A stretch of DNA of 11,069 nt, taken from NCBI GenBank assembly GCA_029250345.1, contig JAQXFL010000143.1, forward strand, positions 1 through 11,069, written 5' to 3'. This document shows, in pieces, positions 6,729 through 11,069 of the stretch. Each line of letters starts with the position of its first letter. Positions within the stretch are counted from its first letter, which is position 1. This DNA is from Candidatus Poseidoniaceae archaeon (GTDB lineage Archaea > Thermoplasmatota > Poseidoniia > Poseidoniales > Poseidoniaceae). A model generated the notes under the pieces. It saw nothing but the letters and a program-made list of their open reading frames with translations. It was not told where the DNA came from and searched no databases. A program made the translations under genes and the position numbers.

Positions 6729-7514
6729 ATGACAGAGGCGCCATCACTCGAGCATGCGTGGCAAGCCCTCAAACCGCATTGGTTTATTCCCCCAACCGGT
6801 GAGGTTCTTCAGAAAACTCCGAGCTACAGTTTTCTTCGGATGTTTCTCTCCCCATTCTTACGCCCAGCACTGAACGCTAAATTTGTCGGTTTGCATAACA
6901 TCCCACGGAAGGGAGCAGTGATTCTGGCAGCCAACCACTTGTCACACGTCGACCCGATTCTTGTCATTGCTGCAGCACGGCGAACGACCCATTACCTGGC
7001 GAAAGACGGGCATTTCAAAAACGGACCACTTCGGATTGTCATGCGAGCAACCGGGCAGATTGAGACCAAAAGAGATGAAGGTGGCGAAGGAGCGTTATCA
7101 AGCGCTGCAGATGTACTTTCAGAGGGGCAGGCATTAGGAATCTTCCCGGAAGGAACACGGTCGAAAAGAACGGAGGCGCCGTTCCTGCTCTCCGGTAAAA
7201 CTGGAATTGCTCGTCTCGCTGCATCGTACCCGGAGGCAGTGATTGTACCAATTGCGCTCACCGGCACACGCAACATGATGAAACCTCAAGACCACAAGTT
7301 CCCGCGTCTCTGGAAGAGAATCGGGCTCTCAGCAGGTGCCGGTATTACGTGGATGCAATGGTTGGAGCATGAGAACGGAGGCGGCATGACATCAGAGCAA
7401 TTGCTTGGGTTATCTGAGATGGAAGACCATGAGATTCGTTCGTCTCTTGCCCAACTCTACAGAAAGTTCACCGACCAAATCATGTCCAGTATTTCGGCTC
7501 TCGGTGCTCCATAG
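6729..7514 (+). CDS. plsC: PlsC-type 1-acylglycerol-3-phosphate acyltransferase family protein
   Basis: A 261-residue member of the PlsC/LPLAT acyltransferase family. The catalytic HX4D motif is NHLSHVD (His70, Asp75). The substrate-binding motif is FPEGTR (139-144), and VIVPIALTGT (171-180) matches the later conserved block. Bacterial homologues transfer an acyl group to lysophosphatidic acid on the inner face of the membrane, giving phosphatidic acid. The actual substrate here is not shown by the sequence, and other lyso-lipids are possible. ATG 6729 is preferred over the in-frame TTG at 6717, since neither has a strong ribosome-binding site. The 224-aa gene follows 29 bases downstream in the same direction, and thyA and folA follow it. 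Such an enzyme is unexpected in an archaeon making only ether lipids, so the context is of interest. Confidence 0.9.
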   Translation: MTEAPSLEHAWQALKPHWFIPPTGEVLQKTPSYSFLRMFLSPFLRPALNAKFVGLHNIPRKGAVILAANHLSHVDPILVIAAARRTTHYLAKDGHFKNGPLRIVMRATGQIETKRDEGGEGALSSAADVLSEGQALGIFPEGTRSKRTEAPFLLSGKTGIARLAASYPEAVIVPIALTGTRNMMKPQDHKFPRLWKRIGLSAGAGITWMQWLEHENGGGMTSEQLLGLSEMEDHEIRSSLAQLYRKFTDQIMSSISALGAP

Positions 7515-7543
7515 TTGATGTACTGTCGAACGCTAACCCCTAC

Positions 7544-8218
7544 GTGAAGCGTATAGACACTCAACTCGGAACACTCATCCTTGGAGAAATTGTTTGTCCG
7601 AAGCGACTGAAGGCAGAACTTCGAGGACTGGAACTGTTGTGTTCAATTGTCAATTCGACACCAGTATGGAGTATGGAGATGGGGTCAGAAAAACCATTCA
7701 TCGTATCAAACGACAACGGACCGAGCATTCTCATCGATATTTTTGAGAGCATACGCAAGAAGGTATGCGAAGGAGACCCACACATCACGGTCTACATGTC
7801 GCAACGACCGGTGTGCATCCTGCGTGACAGCGATATTGTCGACACACCTTCTACAGACTCACTCGTATCACTTGTGTTGCTTGGAATTGCTGGGTGGCCA
7901 TACGATTCAACACCCAAAACACTCAGGCAGAAATCACTTACCTCTTCGAATGGGAAGATAGAAAACATCGGCCAACTTTTAGAATCGGATCATAATCAAA
8001 TGCAATCTGCTCTTCATCTCCACCAAGAGGGGTTTACTCATGCCGGATTATCAATACTCGCACAAATGGCACGGCGTTTGTATGTGTGCAGATGTTGGCA
8101 TATTGACAAAATTCGTTTGGCTCTTCAACCCACCATCGAAAACTTCACCGACGCTGAAGTTCAAGCCTATATTCAACATCCAGACGAAGAAACCGATGTT
8201 CTTTTCCTCGCTCCGTAA
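7544..8218 (+). CDS. Hypothetical protein (224 aa), unrecognised
   Basis: I do not recognise this protein. It begins with GTG, 29 bases after the plsC stop. No better in-frame start lies upstream, and the first internal ATG would remove 43 residues. It appears soluble, with no signal peptide or clear transmembrane helix. The N-terminal ~115 residues alternate hydrophobic strands and polar loops (for example LGTLILGEIV, PHITVYM and VSLVLLGIAG). After a polar segment (~122-142) the C-terminal part is mostly helical (MQSALHLHQEGFTHAGLSILAQMARRLY). Six cysteines (18, 33, 75, 91, 182, 184) do not form an obvious zinc site. The reading frame is intact and codon use resembles the neighbours. It may be co-transcribed with plsC and with thyA, which starts 59 bases after it. 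Confidence 0.75.
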   Translation: MKRIDTQLGTLILGEIVCPKRLKAELRGLELLCSIVNSTPVWSMEMGSEKPFIVSNDNGPSILIDIFESIRKKVCEGDPHITVYMSQRPVCILRDSDIVDTPSTDSLVSLVLLGIAGWPYDSTPKTLRQKSLTSSNGKIENIGQLLESDHNQMQSALHLHQEGFTHAGLSILAQMARRLYVCRCWHIDKIRLALQPTIENFTDAEVQAYIQHPDEETDVLFLAP

Positions 8219-8268
8219 GACAGAATGGCTCAAGAATGCTCAAGTGCTGTCGGTTACGACAAATGCTC

Positions 8269-8273
8269 GGTGA
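8269..8273 (+). promoter_or_regulatory. Ribosome-binding site of thyA (GGTGA)
   Basis: GGTGA ends four bases before the thyA ATG and could pair with the archaeal 16S 3' end. It supports ATG 8278 as the start and translation from a transcript that begins upstream. Confidence 0.55.
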
Positions 8274-8277
8274 GTGA

Positions 8278-9072
8278 ATGAAAGTCTACCATGACCTAAT
8301 ACAGCGCATTCTTGACGAAGGTGAAGAAAAGGGCGACAGAACCGGCACAGGTACGCTTTCTGTCTTCGGACACCAAATGCACTTCGACCTTTCAAAGGGA
8401 TTCCCGATGGTCACCACGAAGAAACTTCACCTTCGCTCAATTGTCCACGAACTCTTGTGGTTCCTCAAAGGCGATACCAACGTCAAATATCTGCAGGAAA
8501 ACGGCGTCCGTATCTGGAACGAATGGGCTGATGAAAACGGCGATCTTGGTCCTGTGTACGGCAAGCAATGGCGTAAATGGGAAGCAAAAGACGGCCGAAT
8601 AATCGACCAGGTCGAACAGGCGATTGACATGATCAAAAACAACCCAAACAGTCGAAGGATTATCGTGTCTGCGTGGAACGTCGGTGAGCTTGATGAAATG
8701 GCCCTGATGCCTTGCCATGCTTTTTTCCAGTTCCATGTCGCAAACGGTAAACTGAATTGCCAACTCTACCAACGCAGCGCAGATGTATTCCTCGGCGTCC
8801 CGTTCAACATTGCCTCGTACGCATTGCTTACTGAAATGATGGCGCAAGTCTGCGGATTGAAGGCTGGCACCTTTGTCCACACGCTGGGCGATGCACACTT
8901 GTACACAAACCACCTTGAACAAGCCAACTTGCAAATCAGTCGAGAACCAATGAATCTACCAAGTTTGAAACTCAATTCTGAATGCATGACCATTGACTCG
9001 TTCACATTTGAAGACATCGAAGTAGTTGGGTATGAGCATCATCCGCATATATCTGCACCGATAGCAGTGTGA
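8278..9072 (+). CDS. thyA: Thymidylate synthase (ThyA, folate-dependent)
   Basis: Converts dUMP to dTMP using 5,10-methylene-tetrahydrofolate, releasing dihydrofolate. The 264 residues equal the E. coli enzyme in length and the numbering coincides. RTGTGT (21-26) is the phosphate-binding region, the nucleophile is Cys146 in MPCHAFFQF, and QRSADVFLGVPFNIASYA is the dUMP and folate binding segment. HLYTNHLEQ closes the active site. No key residue is missing. This is the classic ThyA family, not the flavin-dependent ThyX found in many other archaea. That fits the adjacent folA, because ThyA needs dihydrofolate reduction. folA starts nine bases after the stop, so the two are almost certainly one transcript. 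The sequence looks bacterial in affinity, which would suggest old horizontal transfer, though a tree would be needed. Confidence 0.99.
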   Translation: MKVYHDLIQRILDEGEEKGDRTGTGTLSVFGHQMHFDLSKGFPMVTTKKLHLRSIVHELLWFLKGDTNVKYLQENGVRIWNEWADENGDLGPVYGKQWRKWEAKDGRIIDQVEQAIDMIKNNPNSRRIIVSAWNVGELDEMALMPCHAFFQFHVANGKLNCQLYQRSADVFLGVPFNIASYALLTEMMAQVCGLKAGTFVHTLGDAHLYTNHLEQANLQISREPMNLPSLKLNSECMTIDSFTFEDIEVVGYEHHPHISAPIAV

Positions 9073-9081
9073 GGCGATTCT

Positions 9082-9549
9082 ATGTTCACAATGATTTTCG
9101 CATGCGATTTGAACGGAGCCATCGGAAAAGACGGAGACTTGCCATGGCGACAGTCGTCCGATCTGCAACATTTCAAACGCATTACGATGTCCAAGACAAT
9201 GGTAATGGGGCGCAAAACCTGGGAAAGTCTCCCGGGTAAACTACCAGGAAGAAGACACATCGTTCTTTCCAGAACGCCTCGTGACGATGTCGAAGTAATG
9301 TCGTATGAATCGGTATTGGAACTTGGCGAATCAGAGGAATTGATGATTATTGGCGGTGGAGAGATTTACCAACTGTTCATGGATCACACGAAAGAAATCC
9401 ATAAGACCATCATTGACACCAAAGTTGAGGACGCAGATGCATTTGCGCCATCGATGGATGGAGAAGGGTTTCACATGATTGGTGAACGCTTTGTCGATGC
9501 AGGTCCTCGCGATGAACACGATATGGTCTTCCAGCACTGGATTCGCTAG
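9082..9549 (+). CDS. folA: Dihydrofolate reductase
   Basis: NADPH-dependent reduction of dihydrofolate to tetrahydrofolate, regenerating the cofactor used up by ThyA. The 155 residues are a normal single-domain length. Visible motifs are NGAIG (11-15), DLPW (19-22), the catalytic acid Asp27 in SSDLQHF, MGRKTWESL (NADPH binding, about 42-50), LSRTP and IIGGGEIY (about 93-100). The start ATG 9082 is preceded by AGGCGA with a four-base spacer, overlapping the thyA stop region. The stop TAG ends at 9549 and the convergent MazG-like gene's stop begins at the next base, leaving no spacer. The C-terminal half is complete, ending in HDMVFQHWIR, the usual last strand of DHFR. The protein should be active. 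Confidence 0.98.
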   Translation: MFTMIFACDLNGAIGKDGDLPWRQSSDLQHFKRITMSKTMVMGRKTWESLPGKLPGRRHIVLSRTPRDDVEVMSYESVLELGESEELMIIGGGEIYQLFMDHTKEIHKTIIDTKVEDADAFAPSMDGEGFHMIGERFVDAGPRDEHDMVFQHWIR

Positions 9550-9921
9550 TCACTCATCTGGCTGATACTCGGTGACGCGTAAACCGAGCCGACCTTGGCG
9601 TGATGGACGCTGCATGATTTTGGCATATTTCGCCTCAAAGGCAGCCTTCAAATCGATTTCCATTGCCAAGGAATGACCCATCAAGAGAAGAAGAATATCC
9701 GCCATTTCTTCTGCGCATTCTGAAAGAGGTTTGCCCTTCGTAACTGCTGCAGCCAATTCACCCAACTCTTCAACGGTGAGGGCAATTCGGTAGCCCATAT
9801 CATGACCGTTGTTTTCTTCGAAATTATGTTTGTCATGAAATACAGCGATTTTCTTCATCATAACTTCCCATTCATTCGTTGCTTCATGGGCCAACCAATC
9901 AGCCACTGACATTCCATCCAT
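9550..9921 (-). CDS. MazG-like nucleotide pyrophosphohydrolase
   Basis: An all-alpha NTP pyrophosphohydrolase of the MazG superfamily, which converts NTPs or dNTPs to the monophosphate plus pyrophosphate using Mg2+. The metal-binding signature is present: EELGE (51-55) and, after a loop, EEMAD (71-75, giving ExxD), followed by the helices ILLLLMGHSLAMEIDLKAAFEAKYAKIM. At 123 residues it is a single-domain protein, shorter than two-domain MazG. I chose ATG 9921 because AGGCGA lies four bases before it, the same arrangement as at folA. ATG 9936 (128 aa) and TTG 9966 (138 aa) are alternatives. Substrate preference cannot be read from the sequence. Its place beside thyA and folA suggests removal of non-canonical or excess (d)NTPs, which is inference. 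Confidence 0.88.
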   Translation of the reverse strand: MDGMSVADWLAHEATNEWEVMMKKIAVFHDKHNFEENNGHDMGYRIALTVEELGELAAAVTKGKPLSECAEEMADILLLLMGHSLAMEIDLKAAFEAKYAKIMQRPSRQGRLGLRVTEYQPDE

Positions 9922-9925
9922 AGTG

Positions 9926-9931
9926 TCGCCT
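9926..9931 (-). promoter_or_regulatory. Probable ribosome-binding site of the MazG-like gene (AGGCGA)
   Basis: AGGCGA on the minus strand lies four bases before ATG 9921. The same hexamer with the same four-base spacer precedes folA at 9072-9077. This arrangement decides between the three possible starts of the gene. Confidence 0.4.
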
Positions 9932-9983
9932 AGCATCGTCAGACTTTGAACTTGTATGAAATCCAAAAACTATTGCCAGAGAG

Positions 9984-9990
9984 ATTTAAG
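9984..9990 (+). promoter_or_regulatory. Candidate TATA box of a leaderless transcript (ATTTAAG)
   Basis: An AT-rich ATTTAAG box centred about 28 bases before ATG 10015, behind a purine-rich AGAGAG stretch that could serve as a BRE. In archaea the TATA box sits about 26-28 bases before the transcription start, so transcription would begin at or very near the ATG itself. No Shine-Dalgarno sequence precedes the ATG, which agrees with leaderless translation. Confidence 0.5.
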
Positions 9991-10014
9991 AACACTGGAC
10001 TGCTACGTAATACC

Positions 10015-10329
10015 ATGACAGTACCAACCACAATACCTGCAACTGAACGAGATTTGTTCGTCGAGAACGACACCCATGGATTTGAAGCAAAAGACGCTAA
10101 TGTACAACCAATAATGCACAAAGTTCTGGTCGACGGCTGGCCAGCCAATGCCGGTGTTGGCTCGTTCGGCAACTACAGCACGAGGCTTGTCATCAAATTT
10201 GATTCACCGCATCCGGAGCTAGGACTCGAGTTGTCAACGAAATACTTCATGTTTGATGATGCTCGCCCAGGGTATCTTACTTGGGGACACGATGGTGCGT
10301 CATTATCCATCCAAAAAATCATTGAATGA
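10015..10329 (+). CDS. Small soluble hypothetical protein (104 aa)
   Basis: I do not recognise this protein. From ATG 10015 it has 104 residues, no signal peptide and no transmembrane helix. It looks mostly beta-stranded, with alternating hydrophobic segments such as HKVLVDGW, TRLVIKFD, LELSTKYFMFD and ASLSIQKIIE. Turns are rich in Gly, Asn and Asp (PANAGVGSFGNYS, DDARPGYLTWGHDG). The ATG sits at leaderless spacing from a TATA-like box. A TTG in frame at 9946 would add 23 residues but would run through that box, so I reject it. It is divergent from the MazG-like gene with a 93-bp gap. The next gene begins 68 bases after its stop. No cysteines are present. No enzyme motif is apparent. Confidence 0.7.
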   Translation: MTVPTTIPATERDLFVENDTHGFEAKDANVQPIMHKVLVDGWPANAGVGSFGNYSTRLVIKFDSPHPELGLELSTKYFMFDDARPGYLTWGHDGASLSIQKIIE

Positions 10330-10362
10330 AGAACCAAATACCGACCACTGCCGTGCGTACAT

Positions 10363-10391
10363 CTATATGTCGTATCCGTGAAGTACAGGTG
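10363..10391 (+). promoter_or_regulatory. Possible promoter and ribosome-binding site of the membrane-protein gene
   Basis: CTATAT at 10363-10368 could be a TATA box about 32 bases before ATG 10398. AGGTG at 10387-10391 lies six bases before the ATG and is a plausible Shine-Dalgarno sequence. The two readings imply different leader lengths (a few bases, or a longer transcript from the upstream gene), and both are weak. Confidence 0.35.
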
Positions 10392-10397
10392 TAGAAC

Positions 10398-11069
10398 ATG
10401 TCGGCTATACAGGAAAACGATGTTAACGGGCCAGTAACTTACGACCAGAAAGTCAAATTCCAAACCTTTGGCTATCAAGGCTTACCGCTTTTGTATGTCT
10501 TAGTTTGGTTCTTTTCTATTGGTGTTTTAGTCGATGAAAAAATTGTTGATGCCCCGCCTTTTTTCTTCGTAATCCTCATCGTATCGACCCTACTCTTGAT
10601 AGAATGGTGGTTTCGAAGGCGTTTCATTGCTCGGAACGAGGGCGAAGAATGGGTTACAGTCGGGCAACAACTCACAGAAAAATACGTCTGGGCGAAGCAA
10701 TATGAGATTTCGAAATTAACCTTCAAAACGGTGAAACGAAGTGCTGGGGAAAACGGTTCGATCAATTATGTCCAGTTGTTCTACGAGGGTAAAAAAATTC
10801 TCGATTGTCCGGGTTCTAAACATGAAGTTATGGAAATACTTCCTGAATTGGGCTTGCCAACGAATGATGTAACGGGTTACTTCTCTTCAAAATATCCGGT
10901 GGGACAGAGGAATTCACCACCCAAGGAAAAGAATGTTCTAACGCAATCGGATAACGAATCTCCCCCACCCAACAGCCAAACTCCTCCAAGTACAGAACCA
11001 ACGAATTCAAACGAAACGGAAGAGCAAAGCAGCAACTTTTGGGATAATGTCAAAGTTGATTCATCTTAG
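10398..11069 (+). CDS. Two-helix membrane protein with disordered C-terminal tail, unknown function
   Basis: I do not recognise this 223-residue protein. Residues ~29-46 and ~53-72 form a pair of transmembrane helices with only a short connecting loop (DEKIVDAPP). The second is followed by WFRRRF, so by the positive-inside rule both ends are likely cytoplasmic. Residues ~80-155 form a small soluble domain with alternating strands and helices (EEWVTVGQQL, YEISKLTFKTV, NYVQLFYEGKKIL, HEVMEILPELG). This outline is reminiscent of bacterial-type PH domains that follow two helices, but that is a weak inference. The last ~55 residues are rich in Pro, Ser, Asn, Thr and Glu and are probably disordered. 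The start is ATG with AGGTG six bases upstream. The stop codon is the last three bases of the window. Confidence 0.75.
   Translation: MSAIQENDVNGPVTYDQKVKFQTFGYQGLPLLYVLVWFFSIGVLVDEKIVDAPPFFFVILIVSTLLLIEWWFRRRFIARNEGEEWVTVGQQLTEKYVWAKQYEISKLTFKTVKRSAGENGSINYVQLFYEGKKILDCPGSKHEVMEILPELGLPTNDVTGYFSSKYPVGQRNSPPKEKNVLTQSDNESPPPNSQTPPSTEPTNSNETEEQSSNFWDNVKVDSS

Noticed and set aside
6671..6820. Short frame from ATG 6671 overlapping the plsC start
   Set aside because: It is only about 45 codons, overlaps the plsC coding start in another frame and shows no motif. The plsC frame explains the sequence.
8228..8244. Direct repeat GCTCAAG spaced by three bases
   Set aside because: Seven bases repeated twice is within chance expectation for 11 kb and has no further copies nearby.
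9946..10014. TTG-initiated N-terminal extension of the 104-aa gene
   Set aside because: It would translate through the candidate TATA box and overlap the alternative starts of the opposing MazG-like gene. ATG 10015 sits at leaderless spacing.
1..11069. Search for a defence system, prophage, insertion sequence, CRISPR array, tRNA or rRNA
   Set aside because: No transposase, integrase, regularly spaced repeats, tRNA-like cloverleaf or rRNA segment was found by reading. Nearly every base belongs to genes in intact frames.

Overview
The window looks like ordinary chromosome from a marine euryarchaeon, most likely Marine Group II (Poseidoniales, Thermoplasmatota). This assignment is inference from gene content. 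Archaeal markers are an aCPSF1/FttA-type KH-beta-CASP nuclease, an archaeal proteasome beta subunit, an archaeal-type TrpRS, an archaeal ZPR1 protein and a SepF-like cell-division protein. They sit beside bacterial-looking ThyA, DHFR and PlsC-type acyltransferase genes, a mixture typical of that group. Base composition is moderate and looks even across the window, coding density is very high, and I see no mobile element, CRISPR array, tRNA or rRNA.

Layout. (1) 1-2458, minus strand: psmB followed by fttA, which runs off the left edge; this is a protein turnover plus transcription termination/RNA processing pair. (2) 2459-2630: a 172-bp divergent intergenic region with a perfect 14-bp palindrome. 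(3) 2631-3886, plus strand: a SepF-like gene and a ZPR1-like zinc-finger gene, overlapping by one base. (4) 3883-6599, minus strand: a secreted, C-terminally membrane-anchored protein of unknown function, followed by trpS, whose stop overlaps that of zpr1. (5) 6729-9549, plus strand: a PlsC-type acyltransferase, an unrecognised 224-aa protein, thyA and folA. (6) 9550-9921, minus strand: a MazG-like nucleotide pyrophosphohydrolase, end to end with folA. (7) 10015-11069, plus strand: two unrecognised genes, a small soluble protein with a probable leaderless promoter and a two-helix membrane protein with a disordered tail.

How the genes work together. ThyA makes dTMP and dihydrofolate, DHFR recycles the dihydrofolate, and the MazG-like protein probably hydrolyses non-canonical or excess (d)NTPs. 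The 8278-9921 block is therefore a compact thymidylate/dNTP pool module. The other genes are housekeeping (translation, division, proteolysis, termination) or lineage-restricted unknowns. Several starts are preceded by GGTGA or AGGTG, which can pair with the archaeal 16S anti-Shine-Dalgarno sequence, and at least one gene looks leaderless.

I do not see convincing evidence of a new multi-gene system. The best leads are the anchored ectoprotein at 5322-6599, the acyltransferase in an archaeal context, the unusual N-terminus and linker of the SepF-like protein, and the palindrome between psmB and sepF.
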